Source: Acidovorax kalamii | GTDB taxonomy: Bacteria > Pseudomonadota > Gammaproteobacteria > Burkholderiales > Burkholderiaceae_C | Direction: 5' to 3' | Length of the DNA stretch: 64,000 bases | NCBI RefSeq assembly: GCF_002245625.1 | Contig: NZ_NOIG01000008.1 | Location: 248,001-312,000, forward strand | Shown: one piece after another, positions 54,710 to 63,724 of the stretch | How the letters are laid out: each line of letters starts with the position of its first letter | How positions within the stretch are numbered: the first letter of the stretch is position 1 | Position numbers and translations under genes: made by a program | The notes under the pieces: generated by a model | What the model saw: the letters and a program-made list of their open reading frames with translations, nothing else | Told to the model about the DNA's origin: nothing | The model's database searches: none

Positions 54710-55216
54710 TCAATCAAAGTGAGTGATTTCAAAGCGGATCGATGGTGTGCCTGCATCGTTGTCCTGGTAGGTGGTCAGCAAGATCAGGTCATGCTTTTCG
54801 GAGGTGTACTGTGCTTCCCGGATTCCCGGGGAGACGGTGTTCTTGTTGTTGACAACAGCCGTTGATTCATTGCCCGCCGTACTCACGGAATGCAGTGCCA
54901 GCTTCTGTAGTTGCTGAGTCATCTGGTCCCAGACCGCGTCGGCGGCTTCAGGCTGTACCTTGAAGCTCAGCTGTGATTGGGCTGGCTTGTTCCCGTCGCC
55001 GACAGAGCCGAAATACTCGCGGCTCTGAGCGCCATCCGGCACCTGTATGTCGCGGACCAGCGAAGAGATTCCCAGGTAGTAAACAGGCGAGCCAGGCCTT
55101 GTCACGTAGTCCTCCTCGGAGAAGAGGTAGCCCAGCGTGGCAATCCCAGCAAGAAGAAGTGCGGCGGCCGCAATGGCGGTCAATCGAAAGACAGTGCGGA
55201 GGGGATGCCCAGGCAT
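54710..55216 (-). CDS. Unrecognised small membrane-anchored protein
   Basis: A 168-residue protein with one N-terminal membrane segment (FRLTAIAAAALLLAGIATLGYLF, about 10-32) and an extracytoplasmic domain. No family is recognised. The start at 55216 is set by this hydrophobic segment, since the upstream extension lacks conserved features. It precedes the 53945-54646 gene, 63 bases apart, so the two probably form one unit. Confidence 0.65.
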   Translation of the reverse strand: MPGHPLRTVFRLTAIAAAALLLAGIATLGYLFSEEDYVTRPGSPVYYLGISSLVRDIQVPDGAQSREYFGSVGDGNKPAQSQLSFKVQPEAADAVWDQMTQQLQKLALHSVSTAGNESTAVVNNKNTVSPGIREAQYTSEKHDLILLTTYQDNDAGTPSIRFEITHFD

Positions 55217-55442
55217 GGTGGGGTTGAGGTCGTGCGGCGGGAGGAGCGGCGATTCTGGCCGTGAAACCCCTTGGTCAGGGTGTAAGAGATGTAATGGGCC
55301 GTATGGCGCGTTGGTTGAGGGCATGTAGATGCCACCAGAGACCCTTCCACCCTCACCAGGTAGCACCAACCGAGGGATTTCCATATCTGCAGGAGAGGAG
55401 AGATATTGCACATTGCGTGCTACTAACATTTTGGAGCCTTGT

Positions 55443-57047
55443 ATGCCCTTGCGTTTTGATTTTTCCTCACTGCTATCTGCCCCCGCACTGGTGGCAGCCC
55501 TGGTGTGCATGATGCCCGCCATAGGGTCGGCAAAACCGTTCAAGTGGGCAGGCTCCAGCGACATCCAGACCATGGACATCCATTCGCAGAACAGCGCCTT
55601 GGGCAACGGCATCCATGCGGCGGTGTACGAGTCGCTGGTGATGTTCAACAGCCGCACCCTCAAGGTCGAGCCGCTGCTGGCCACCTCGTGGCAGCAGGTC
55701 AGCCCCACGCAGTTGCGCGTGAAGCTGCGCCAGGGGGTGAAGTTCAGCGACGGCTCGGCCATGACGGCCGATGACGTGGTCTATTCGCTGCAGCGCGCGA
55801 TGAGCCGGACCTCCACGTACTCCATCTACACCCAGGGCATGGACCGCATCGCCAAGGTGGACGGCGAGACCATCGACATCTTCCTGAAGAACCCCAACCC
55901 GGTCATCCTGAACCAGCTCACCGAGCTGCGCGTGATGAGCAAGGCCTGGGCGGAGAAGAACAACTCGGTGGAGCCCAAGGACATCAAGGCCAAGGAGGAA
56001 ACCTTCTCCCACCGCAATGCCATGGGCACCGGGCCCTTTGTGCTCAAGGAATGGGTGCCCGACCAGAAGCTCGTGTTCACGGCCAACCCCCACTGGTGGA
56101 ATGCGGGCAAGGCCGAGGGCAACGTCACAGAGATCACCTACACCCCCATCAAGTCCGAAGCCACGCGCATCGCCGCGCTGCTGTCGGGCGAGGTGGACAT
56201 GGTGCGTGACACCAGCATCCAGGACCTGGCCCGCATCAAGGCCAACCCCAATCTCAAGGTCATGGAGATGGTGGAGAACCGCACCGTGTACCTCGCCATG
56301 GACCAGTTCCGCGACGAGCTGGTGGGCAGCAACATCAAGGGCAAGAACCCGCTCAAGGACCTGCGCGTGCGCAAGGCGCTCTACCAGGCCATCGACAGTG
56401 CCACCCTGCAGCGCGTGACCATGCGCGGCATGTCCAAGCCCACCGGGGCCATGGTGTCGCCGCTGGTCAATGGCTGGACGGAAGCCGTGGACAAGCGTCT
56501 GCCCTTTGACGCCAATGCCGCGAAGGCCTTGCTGGCCGAGGCGGGCTACAAGGACGGCTTCGAGGTGGACTTTGCCTGCAGCAACAACGCCATCGTGCAG
56601 GACGAAGAGCTGTGCCAGGCGATCACCTCCATGTGGTCGCGCATCGGCGTGAAGGCCAAGCTGCGCACGCTGCCAGCGGTCACCTACTACCCCATGGCCC
56701 AGCGGCACGAGGCCAGCATTGCACTGCTCAGCTGGGGGGTGCCCACCTTCGACGCGCTGTACACCCTGCAGTCCCTCGTCCGCACCAAGACCACCGGCGG
56801 TGACGGCAACTACAACCTGGGTCGCTACAGCAACGAGCGCATGGACTACATCGTGGACCGCGTGAAGACCGAAACCGACCAGCCCGTGCGCAACCGCCTG
56901 CTGACCGAAGGCCTGCAGCTGCAGAACGACACCGTGGCCCACATCCCCCTGCACAACCAGATGTTGGCCTGGGCCATGAAGAAAAACGTGGAGCTGGTGC
57001 AGCGGCCGGACAACCGCATTGACTGGCGCCTTATCAAGGTGAACTGA
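55443..57047 (+). CDS. ABC transporter substrate-binding protein, family 5 (peptide/nickel type)
   Basis: A 534-residue periplasmic binding protein with a signal peptide (ALVAALVCMMPAIGSA, cleavage about 27). It shows the family-5 pattern: DIQTMDIHSQNSALG, VYESLV, LRQGVKFSDGSAMTADDVVYSLQRA and RKALYQAID. It binds peptides, nickel-type complexes or similar ligands. The permease and ATPase genes are not nearby, so this is an orphan binding protein. Confidence 0.95.
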   Translation: MPLRFDFSSLLSAPALVAALVCMMPAIGSAKPFKWAGSSDIQTMDIHSQNSALGNGIHAAVYESLVMFNSRTLKVEPLLATSWQQVSPTQLRVKLRQGVKFSDGSAMTADDVVYSLQRAMSRTSTYSIYTQGMDRIAKVDGETIDIFLKNPNPVILNQLTELRVMSKAWAEKNNSVEPKDIKAKEETFSHRNAMGTGPFVLKEWVPDQKLVFTANPHWWNAGKAEGNVTEITYTPIKSEATRIAALLSGEVDMVRDTSIQDLARIKANPNLKVMEMVENRTVYLAMDQFRDELVGSNIKGKNPLKDLRVRKALYQAIDSATLQRVTMRGMSKPTGAMVSPLVNGWTEAVDKRLPFDANAAKALLAEAGYKDGFEVDFACSNNAIVQDEELCQAITSMWSRIGVKAKLRTLPAVTYYPMAQRHEASIALLSWGVPTFDALYTLQSLVRTKTTGGDGNYNLGRYSNERMDYIVDRVKTETDQPVRNRLLTEGLQLQNDTVAHIPLHNQMLAWAMKKNVELVQRPDNRIDWRLIKVN

Positions 57048-57068
57048 GGCCCGGGTGCTGCAGCATTC

Positions 57069-57142
57069 GAGACTGGCGCGGTGCAGGCCCGTGCCCTCTC
57101 CCGCAGGCGGGGCGGAGGCGCCGAAGGCGACTCAGGGGGTGT
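57069..57142 (-). repeat. GC-rich 3'-end repeat, copy 4
   Basis: It begins GACTGGCGCGGTGCAGG and ends GGCGCCGAAGGCGACTCAGG, with the final GGGGGTGT leading into the stop codon of the YnfA gene (57143-57145). It lacks the core of the longer copies. Confidence 0.65.
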
Positions 57143-57466
57143 TCACTCCATGGGTTGGAACATGATGATCGCCATGCCCGCCAGCGCCACCAGCACGCCC
57201 GCCACATCCCACGGTGTGGGCCGGATGCCATCCACGGCCCACAGCCACGCCAGCGCCACGCCGACGTAGACGCCGCCATAGGCCGCATACACGCGGCCTG
57301 CCCCGGCGGTGTCGTGCAGCGTGAGCAGCCAGGCAAACAGCGCCAGGCTCACAGCCGCAGGCAGCAGCAGCCACACCGGCTTGCCCTGGCGCAGCCAGAG
57401 CCACGGCAGATAGCAGCCCACGATCTCGGCCAGGGCGGTGGCCAGAAAAAGTGCCAAGGTTTTCAT
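57143..57466 (-). CDS. ynfA: YnfA family membrane protein (UPF0060)
   Basis: A 107-residue inner-membrane protein with four hydrophobic segments, matching the UPF0060/YnfA family ([36 protein letters not shown], and ending MAIIMFQP). The family is related in fold to small multidrug resistance proteins. Its start overlaps the ArsR gene stop by four bases (57463-57466), so both are in one unit. Confidence 0.95.
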   Translation of the reverse strand: MKTLALFLATALAEIVGCYLPWLWLRQGKPVWLLLPAAVSLALFAWLLTLHDTAGAGRVYAAYGGVYVGVALAWLWAVDGIRPTPWDVAGVLVALAGMAIIMFQPME

Positions 57467-58209
57467 CGGCCGGACCGGCCTCGCGCCGCAAGGGGGCGGG
57501 GTGGTTCATTGCTGGCGGCCTCGCCCGCAGCGGGCGCGAGCCAGGCGCGCAGGGCCAGCTCGCCCTCGGCGGAGAAATGCAGCACCCGCGAATCCTTGTC
57601 GCGCCGTGCCCAGCCGCGCTCCAGCAGGCGCTGCAGCAATGCCGCGCCCAAGGCGCCGCCCAGGTGGTGGCGCCGCTCGCTCCAGTCCAGGCAGGGGCGG
57701 CACAGCATGCGCCGCTGGCGTGCGGCTGCGGTGGTGTCGATGCCCTGGTGGGCGAACCACTCGGCGCCCGCTGGCGTCACGGCCAGGCCCTCGTCGGCAG
57801 CGTGCAGGTAGCCCTGGCGCAGCAGCGCCTCGTGCAACTGCACGCCCACCTCGCCTGCCAGGTGGTCGTAGCACACGCGGGCACGCCGCAGGGCCGGCTC
57901 GCGCGGGCTGGCGCGCAGGCGCACGGCACCGGCGCGGAAGGCCACGTTCATCAGGGACTCCAGCAGCTGCGCCACATCACGGCCTGCCAGCCGGAAGTAG
58001 CGGTGCCGGCCCTGGTTTTCCACCGCCAGCAAACCGGCATCGAGCAGCTTGGCCAGGTGGGCGCTGATGGTCTGTTTGGTCACGCCCGCGATGTCGGCCA
58101 GTTCGGTGGCCGTGAGTGCGCGGTCGGCCATCAGTGCGGTGAGGACTTCGGCGCGTGCGCTGTCGCCGATGAGCGCGGCAATACGCGCGATGTGGGGGCC
58201 GTCTTTCAT
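57463..58209 (-). CDS. ArsR-family transcriptional regulator
   Basis: A 248-residue protein with an N-terminal ArsR winged helix ([46 protein letters not shown]). The C-terminal 150 residues form an effector-like extension with several Cys and His residues (CRPCLDW). Longer than simple ArsR repressors. It is translationally coupled to ynfA and divergent from the NIPSNAP gene, 79 bases away. Confidence 0.92.
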   Translation of the reverse strand: MKDGPHIARIAALIGDSARAEVLTALMADRALTATELADIAGVTKQTISAHLAKLLDAGLLAVENQGRHRYFRLAGRDVAQLLESLMNVAFRAGAVRLRASPREPALRRARVCYDHLAGEVGVQLHEALLRQGYLHAADEGLAVTPAGAEWFAHQGIDTTAAARQRRMLCRPCLDWSERRHHLGGALGAALLQRLLERGWARRDKDSRVLHFSAEGELALRAWLAPAAGEAASNEPPRPLAARGRSGR

Positions 58210-58288
58210 GGTTCGATCTTGGGCGAACCATCTGTGCCCGTCAACGGCCTATCGTGAAGCCCTTGCCAACACCAGACTTTGGAACACC

Positions 58289-58633
58289 ATGATCACCTGC
58301 TTCATCCGCTACGACATCGATCCCTTCCAGCGCGAGGCATTTGCCGAATACGCACGCCGCTGGGGCCAGATCATTCCCCGCTGCGGCGGCCACCTGCTGG
58401 GCTACTTCCTGCCGCACGAAGGCAGCAACTACGAGGCCTGGGGCCTGATCGGCTTTGATTCGCTGGCCGCCTACGAGGCCTACCGCGCCCGCCTGCGCGC
58501 CGACCCCGAAGGCCGCGCCAACTTTGCGATGGCGCAGGAGAAACGCTTCATCCTGCGCGAGGAGCGCACCTTCACCCAGGCCGTGGAAGGCACGCTGGGC
58601 CTGCCTGCCCATCCGCAAGGGGCCGCCACATGA
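58289..58633 (+). CDS. NIPSNAP family protein
   Basis: A 114-residue small dimeric alpha-beta-barrel-type protein: [46 protein letters not shown] is typical of NIPSNAP proteins. Such proteins often accompany mono-oxygenase-like partners. The gene overlaps the next one by four bases (ATGA) and is divergent from ArsR, whose repression may cover it. Confidence 0.9.
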   Translation: MITCFIRYDIDPFQREAFAEYARRWGQIIPRCGGHLLGYFLPHEGSNYEAWGLIGFDSLAAYEAYRARLRADPEGRANFAMAQEKRFILREERTFTQAVEGTLGLPAHPQGAAT

Positions 58634-58974
58634 TGGCCGTGATCTTCGAGGTGACGCCCGCGCCGGGCCAGCGCAGTGCCTATCTGGATGCAGCCGCAGC
58701 GCTCAAGCCGCTGCTGGCGCAGATCGACGGCTTTGTTTCCATCGAGCGCTTCGAGAGCCTGAGCGCGCCTGGCAAGCTGCTGTCGCTGTCCTTCTGGCGC
58801 GACGAGGAGGCCTTGGCCCGCTGGCGCCAGCAGGAGGCGCACCGCAGCACCCAGGCGGCTGGGCGCGACCATGTGTTTGCCGACTACCGGCTGCGCGTGG
58901 CGGGGGTGGTGCGTGACTACGGCATGAACAACCGGGCGCAGGCGCCCGCTGATTCCCGTGCGCTGCACGGCTGA
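58630..58974 (+). CDS. Antibiotic biosynthesis monooxygenase (ABM) family protein
   Basis: A 114-residue protein with the ABM ferredoxin-like fold ([60 protein letters not shown]). It overlaps the NIPSNAP gene by four bases, so the pair is translationally coupled. Substrate unknown. Confidence 0.9.
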   Translation: MMAVIFEVTPAPGQRSAYLDAAAALKPLLAQIDGFVSIERFESLSAPGKLLSLSFWRDEEALARWRQQEAHRSTQAAGRDHVFADYRLRVAGVVRDYGMNNRAQAPADSRALHG

Positions 58975-58988
58975 CCGCGCGCAACTCT

Positions 58989-59729
58989 TCACACAGGCAT
59001 GAGTCCCGTGCGCAGCGCGTGGGCCCACTCCGGTCTGCCATTCTTTTGCGCCAGCACTGCCATGGGCTCGTGGTTGTAAGGCACCCGGTGGTGCGCCACC
59101 TGCCAGCCCTGGGCTGTGCGCTCCGCAATGGCGTAGCACGCATCCGGCGTGCCGTTCTCTACCTTGTGCGCCACAGGGTGGTCGTCGCCATAGGCCTGCA
59201 GGCCCACGCTGCCGGGGTTGATCAGCAAGATGCCTGCCCCCAGCCGCACCTGCCGCGGCACATGGGTGTGGCCGCAGGCCACCAGCGGCGCATAGTGGCC
59301 TGCCAGGCGCTCGTCGATCTCGGCCGTTGTGGCAGCGCGCACCGTGGGGCCGTCCAGCGTTTCGAGCAGGTACTCATGGTCGCTGCGCGGCGAGCCGTGG
59401 CACAGCAGCACGTCTTCGTCCAGGCGCAGGGTGTGCGTCAGGCTGCGCATCCAGGTGAACTCCGCCTCGGTGAGCTGCGCATGCGCGTACTGGTCCGATG
59501 GGCCGCCGTGGCCAGGGCGCAGCTGCAGCACCTGGCGCTCGTGGTTGCCCGCCAGCGAGAGCCAGTCCGAGGCCATGAGCCACTGCGCCGTCTCGCGGGG
59601 CAGCAGCGGGCCCGAGAGGTTGTCGCCCAGGTTCACCACGCGGTCGGCACCGTGCAGGGCGATGTCGGCCGCCACAGCTTCAAGGGCCGCGAGGTTGCCG
59701 TGGATGTCGGAGACAAAAGCGATGCGCAT
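58989..59729 (-). CDS. Metallophosphoesterase family protein
   Basis: A 246-residue calcineurin-like phosphoesterase with the motifs DIHGN (near 8-12), GDNLSGP, GNHERQ and CGHTHVP. The start at 59729 places DIHGN close to the N-terminus as usual. The natural substrate is unknown. It converges on the ABM gene, 14 bases away. Confidence 0.93.
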   Translation of the reverse strand: MRIAFVSDIHGNLAALEAVAADIALHGADRVVNLGDNLSGPLLPRETAQWLMASDWLSLAGNHERQVLQLRPGHGGPSDQYAHAQLTEAEFTWMRSLTHTLRLDEDVLLCHGSPRSDHEYLLETLDGPTVRAATTAEIDERLAGHYAPLVACGHTHVPRQVRLGAGILLINPGSVGLQAYGDDHPVAHKVENGTPDACYAIAERTAQGWQVAHHRVPYNHEPMAVLAQKNGRPEWAHALRTGLMPV

Positions 59730-59816
59730 GGGAAAGCCGTGTGTGGGTGGTTGATGGGTTGGCACGCCGATGTGCTGCCGCCTGTACCGCTGCAAGCGTG
59801 CAGCAGCGTCCTCATC

Positions 59817-60185
59817 CTATGTGTTTGCTCGCGCGGCTTCCAGCGCCAGCGGCAGGTACTGTGCCAGCTGCTTGTGCGCCAGGTCGTCGATGGAGCGCAG
59901 TTTGAGGTGCCTGCGCCCCTTGCCCGCGCCCTCCAGGTGGCCGAAGGGGTCGCTGATGCGCGCACCCTGTCCGAACTCCACCGACACATGCGCCTGGTAG
60001 GCGAACACGCCGCAGAACGACACCCCCTGCGCGGCAAACAGGATGCCGCCGTATTTCACCTCTTCCGTGGGCGCCTCAAAAGGCGGCTGCAGCAACAGGG
60101 CGCGCACGGCCTGCACGATGGCGTACTGGGTCTCTCCGAGGAAACGGATGTCTTCGAGCAATGCGGGGACAGAGCGTGTGGCCAT
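59817..60185 (-). CDS. DUF1801 domain-containing protein
   Basis: A 122-residue protein of the DUF1801 (YdhG-like) family, with EEVKYGGILFAAQGVSFCGVFAYQAHVSVEFGQGARISDPFGHLEGAGKGRRHLKLRS. The start at 60185 leaves a short leader before the conserved domain. Function unknown. It has no clear operon partner. Confidence 0.88.
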   Translation of the reverse strand: MATRSVPALLEDIRFLGETQYAIVQAVRALLLQPPFEAPTEEVKYGGILFAAQGVSFCGVFAYQAHVSVEFGQGARISDPFGHLEGAGKGRRHLKLRSIDDLAHKQLAQYLPLALEAARANT

Positions 60186-60304
60186 GGGGTGCGTGTGCGG
60201 GCTGCGGACAGGGCGCAGCGTAGGCGAAGTTGCTGACAAGGGGGTGGCAGCAGCGGGCGCACGCCAAAGCACTCCGCTCCCGCAGAACCCTGTCAGAACC
60301 TCAA

Positions 60305-60361
60305 TAAAAATGGCCGCTTCCGCCTGTTGGTATTAGACTTTTTGCTATCGATATAGCAGCA
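60305..60361 (+). repeat. AT-rich palindromic dispersed repeat, copy 9
   Basis: AAAAATGGCCGCTTCCGCCTG followed by GCTATCGATATAGC at 60344-60357, a perfect 14-base palindrome. The 5' block matches that at the parA 3' end. It abuts the stop codon of the D-lactate dehydrogenase gene (60363). Confidence 0.7.
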
Positions 60362-60362
60362 A

Positions 60363-61787
60363 TTAAAGGGCGAAGATCTTCCCCGGATTCAGGATGTTCT
60401 TCGGGTCCAGTGCCCGCTTGATCGCGCGCATCATGTCCACCGCGCCCGTGCCGGTCTCGTCCAGCAAAAAGCCCATCTTGTGCACGCCCACGCCATGCTC
60501 GCCCGTGCAGGTGCCGCCCATGCTGAGGGCGCGGGCCACCAGCGTGTGGTTCATCGCTTCGGCCTTGGTGCGTTCTTCGGCGCTGTTGGGGTCGATGAGG
60601 TAGCCGAAGTGGAAGTTGCCGTCGCCCACGTGGCCGACGAGGAAGTAGGGGATGCCGCTGGCTTCGACTTCGTCCACGGATTCAAGCAGGCAGTCGGCCA
60701 GGCGGCTGATGGGCACGCAGGTGTCGGTGCTGATGGCGCGGCAGCCAGGGCGGCTTTGCACGGCGGCGAAGTAGGCGTTGTGCCGGGCCGTCCACAGGCG
60801 GGTGCGCTCTTCGGGTGTGCTGGCCCATTCAAAAGCCTGGCCGCCAAATTCGCTGGCAATGTCCTGCACCATCTCGGCCTGCTCCTTCACGCTGGCGGGT
60901 GAGCCGTGGAACTCCATGAGCAGCATGGGTTCTTCGCGCAGATTGAGCTTGCTGTGTGCGTTCACCATGCGCACCGTGTGGTGGTCGATCAGTTCCACGC
61001 GGGCAATCGGCACGCCGATCTGGATGGTCTGGATGGTGGTGCGCACTGCGGCCTCGATGCTCGGGAACGAGCAGATCGCGGCGCTCACCGCCTCGGGCAG
61101 CGGGTACAGGCGCACGGTGATCTCGGTCATGACGCCCAGCGTGCCTTCGCTGCCCACCATCAGGCGGGTCAGGTCGTAGCCCGCGCTGCTTTTCTTGGCG
61201 CGCGTGCCGGTGTGGATGACTTCGCCGCTGGCCGTCACCACCTCCAGCGCCAGCACGTTTTCGCGCATGGTGCCGTAGCGCACGGCGTTGGTGCCGCTGG
61301 CGCGTGTGGCGCACATGCCGCCGATGCTGGCGTCGGCACCGGGGTCGATGGGGAAGAAAAGGCCGGTGTCCTTGATGGCGTCGTTAAGCGCCTTGCGCGT
61401 GATGCCAGGCTGCACCGTCACCGTGAGGTCTTCGGCGTTGATGCTCAGCACCTGGTTCATGCGGCTCACGTCGATGCTGATGCCGCCCTGCACGGCCAGC
61501 AGGTGGCCTTCGAGCGACGAGCCCGCGCCGTAGGGGATCACAGGCACTTCGTACTGGCTGGCCAGCTTCACCGCATCGGCCACATCCTGCGTGCTTTCGG
61601 CAAACACCACGGCGCTGGGCGGCGGGGCCTGCAGCGAGCCTTCGTCGCGCCCGTGCTGCTCGCGCACGGCCTGGGCCAGCGAGCACTGCGCGCCAAAGCG
61701 GGCCTGCAGCGCATCGATGAGGGCCTGGGGTACGTCGCGCAGCTTGATTTCGGGCAGCAGGTGGGCGGCAGCGGTGGGGGCGTTCAT
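60363..61787 (-). CDS. FAD-dependent D-lactate dehydrogenase (cytochrome type)
   Basis: A 474-residue FAD-binding PCMH-type oxidoreductase. The FAD cluster reads PYGAGSSLEGHLLAVQGGISIDVSRMNQVLSI with the HGV-type motif PGADASIGGMCATRASGTNAVRYGTMRENVLALEVV; the C-terminal FAD-oxidase domain ends GEHGVGVHKMGFLLDETG and DPKNILNPGKIF. The pattern fits the D-lactate/2-hydroxy-acid dehydrogenase branch (Dld1-like). It has no clear operon partner and is divergent from the TetR gene. Confidence 0.9.
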   Translation of the reverse strand: MNAPTAAAHLLPEIKLRDVPQALIDALQARFGAQCSLAQAVREQHGRDEGSLQAPPPSAVVFAESTQDVADAVKLASQYEVPVIPYGAGSSLEGHLLAVQGGISIDVSRMNQVLSINAEDLTVTVQPGITRKALNDAIKDTGLFFPIDPGADASIGGMCATRASGTNAVRYGTMRENVLALEVVTASGEVIHTGTRAKKSSAGYDLTRLMVGSEGTLGVMTEITVRLYPLPEAVSAAICSFPSIEAAVRTTIQTIQIGVPIARVELIDHHTVRMVNAHSKLNLREEPMLLMEFHGSPASVKEQAEMVQDIASEFGGQAFEWASTPEERTRLWTARHNAYFAAVQSRPGCRAISTDTCVPISRLADCLLESVDEVEASGIPYFLVGHVGDGNFHFGYLIDPNSAEERTKAEAMNHTLVARALSMGGTCTGEHGVGVHKMGFLLDETGTGAVDMMRAIKRALDPKNILNPGKIFAL

Positions 61788-61921
61788 GGTGTGTGTCTCC
61801 GGTGGGTGCGGTCAGTGAGAAGCATTCTAGGTTCGGCCCCGTGCAAGGGCTCTGGGTGATCCAACTTGGGCCTGTGCGGGGATGCGGGTATTCACGGGCT
61901 TGTTGGTCGGCGCATGCATAA

Positions 61922-61943
61922 ATACATTACGTTCGAAATGTAT
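61922..61943. promoter_or_regulatory. Palindromic operator in front of the TetR gene
   Basis: ATACATT-N8-AATGTAT, a 22-base inverted repeat with seven matched outer bases per arm, 14 bases before the TetR start. It is of the size TetR repressors bind, so autoregulation is likely. Confidence 0.7.
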
Positions 61944-61957
61944 ATTGTGAAAGCGCC

Positions 61958-62644
61958 ATGAACCACCGTGTTTCCCCCAAGGCCGGGGTGCGCCGCACCC
62001 ATGCCGAGCGCAGCGCCGCCACGCGCCAGCACCTGATCGCCACCGCCATCGACGTGATCCAGCACCGCAGCCTGGAGGAGATGTCCATCCACGAGCTGGC
62101 CAAGTCGGCGGGCATGACCTCGGGCGCGGTGCAGCACCACTTCGAGTCGAAGGCGGTGCTGATGATGAATGTGCTGAGCGAGCTGATCGAGTCCACCGTG
62201 CGCTCGGGCGAACTCTGGCCCAGCCCCGCGCTGCCCGCGCGCGAGCGCGCTGCGAAGTTTGTGCAGGCGGTGTGGGGCCTGGTCTATGCGCAGCCGCGCT
62301 TCATCGTGGCCTGGAACATCTACCTGGGCTGCCGCAACCAGCCCGAGGTGCTGGGCCACATTGCCGAGCTGCGCCAGAGTGTGCAGGCGCGCATGCACGA
62401 AGGCTTCTTCACGGCCTTCCCCGAGCTGGCGGCAGAGCCCGACCGCGACGGCCTGCTGGGCCTGGTGCTGTCGTCGCTGCGCGGGCTGGGGCTGCTGCAG
62501 CTGTTTGCGCCCGCACAGCCATCAGCGCCCGATGCCGTCCATCAGGCGCAGCTGGCCTGCCTGGCCGACTGGATTGCCACCCGGTGCGAGGCCGCAGCAG
62601 CCTCTGCGGGCACGCCCACGAAGGTGCGCACGCGCCGCCGCTGA
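61958..62644 (+). CDS. TetR-family transcriptional regulator
   Basis: A 228-residue regulator with an N-terminal TetR helix-turn-helix (HLIATAIDVIQHRSLEEMSIHELAKSAGMTSGAVQHHFESK) and a helical ligand domain. A palindrome sits directly ahead of the start. It precedes a Bug-type binding protein and a carboxylesterase on the same strand, 81 bases away, so it may also control them. Confidence 0.93.
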   Translation: MNHRVSPKAGVRRTHAERSAATRQHLIATAIDVIQHRSLEEMSIHELAKSAGMTSGAVQHHFESKAVLMMNVLSELIESTVRSGELWPSPALPARERAAKFVQAVWGLVYAQPRFIVAWNIYLGCRNQPEVLGHIAELRQSVQARMHEGFFTAFPELAAEPDRDGLLGLVLSSLRGLGLLQLFAPAQPSAPDAVHQAQLACLADWIATRCEAAAASAGTPTKVRTRRR

Positions 62645-62725
62645 CCCGTCTTTGCTGACCCCTATTTGCCTGCACGCCGCGCCGATCAGGCATCCCTCGC
62701 CTAAAACATCACCAGGAGACACACC

Positions 62726-63724
62726 ATGACTTCGGCTTCCACGCGCGCTCCGCGCCTCCTCGCGCTCGCCGCACTGGCCTGCGCTGCTGGCAGCGCCCTG
62801 GCACAGCAGTCTGCGGCCTACCCGGCCAAGCCCATCCAGCTCATCGCCCAGCAACCGCCCGGCAGTGGCTCGGACGCGATGACGCGCGTGTGGGCCGACT
62901 GCGCTGCGCGCGAGCTGGGCCAGGCCGTGGTGGTGCAGAACAAGCCCGGGGCCAATGGCATCCTGGCCATCAACTACCTCAAGTCCCAGCCGGCCGACGG
63001 CTACAGCCTGCTGAGCATCGGCATGTCGCAGATGACGATCACGCCCTATGTCTACAAGCAGCCGCCGTATGACCCGCAACACGACTTTGACGGTGTGGCC
63101 GTGCTGGGCACCTCGCCCCTGGTGCTGGCCGTGCCGCCCGGCATGGGCATTGCCAGCCTGGCTGACCTGCAGAAGCTGGCGCGGTCCACGCCCGGCGGCA
63201 TCAACTTTGGCTCACCGGGCAAAGGCAGCCCTGCGCACCTGCTCACCTCGGCGCTGGTGGACAAGCTGGGTGTGCCCGGCACCCATGTGCCCTTCGTGGG
63301 CGAGGGTGCGGGCCTGACTGCGCTCATGGGCCAGCAGATCCATGCGATGACGCTGGTCATTGGCACGGCGGCGGCGCAGGTCAAGGCGGGCAAGCTGGTG
63401 CCGCTGGCGCTGTTTGGTGCGCAGCGCTCGGCGCTGCTGCCCGATGTGCCCACCATCGCCGAGGCCCTGCCCGCCGCCAGCGATCTGGCGCGCCCCGCGT
63501 GGATTGCGGTGGTGGCCAAGGCAGGCACGCCGCCCGAGCTGCTGCACCGGCTCAATGCCGTCACCGAAAAATGCCGTGGTGGTGATGCGCAGTACAAGTC
63601 CCGCCTGGAAGCCATGAACGTCACACTGACCACTTCCACACCCGGCGATGCCCGCACCTGGGCGGCCCGCGATGCGGCCGTGTGGCGCCCGCTGATCGAC
63701 AAGCTGGGCCTGGCCACGGAATGA
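62726..63724 (+). CDS. Bug/TTT-family periplasmic binding protein
   Basis: A 332-residue periplasmic protein with a signal peptide (LLALAALACAAGSALAQ). It has the family pattern: PIQLIAQQPPGSGSDAMTRVWADCAARELGQAVVVQNKPGANGILAINYLKSQPADGYSL. It captures carboxylates or related ligands for a tripartite tricarboxylate transporter; in Burkholderiales many such proteins are orphans, as here. It overlaps the next gene start (ATGA at 63721-63724). Confidence 0.94.
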   Translation: MTSASTRAPRLLALAALACAAGSALAQQSAAYPAKPIQLIAQQPPGSGSDAMTRVWADCAARELGQAVVVQNKPGANGILAINYLKSQPADGYSLLSIGMSQMTITPYVYKQPPYDPQHDFDGVAVLGTSPLVLAVPPGMGIASLADLQKLARSTPGGINFGSPGKGSPAHLLTSALVDKLGVPGTHVPFVGEGAGLTALMGQQIHAMTLVIGTAAAQVKAGKLVPLALFGAQRSALLPDVPTIAEALPAASDLARPAWIAVVAKAGTPPELLHRLNAVTEKCRGGDAQYKSRLEAMNVTLTTSTPGDARTWAARDAAVWRPLIDKLGLATE

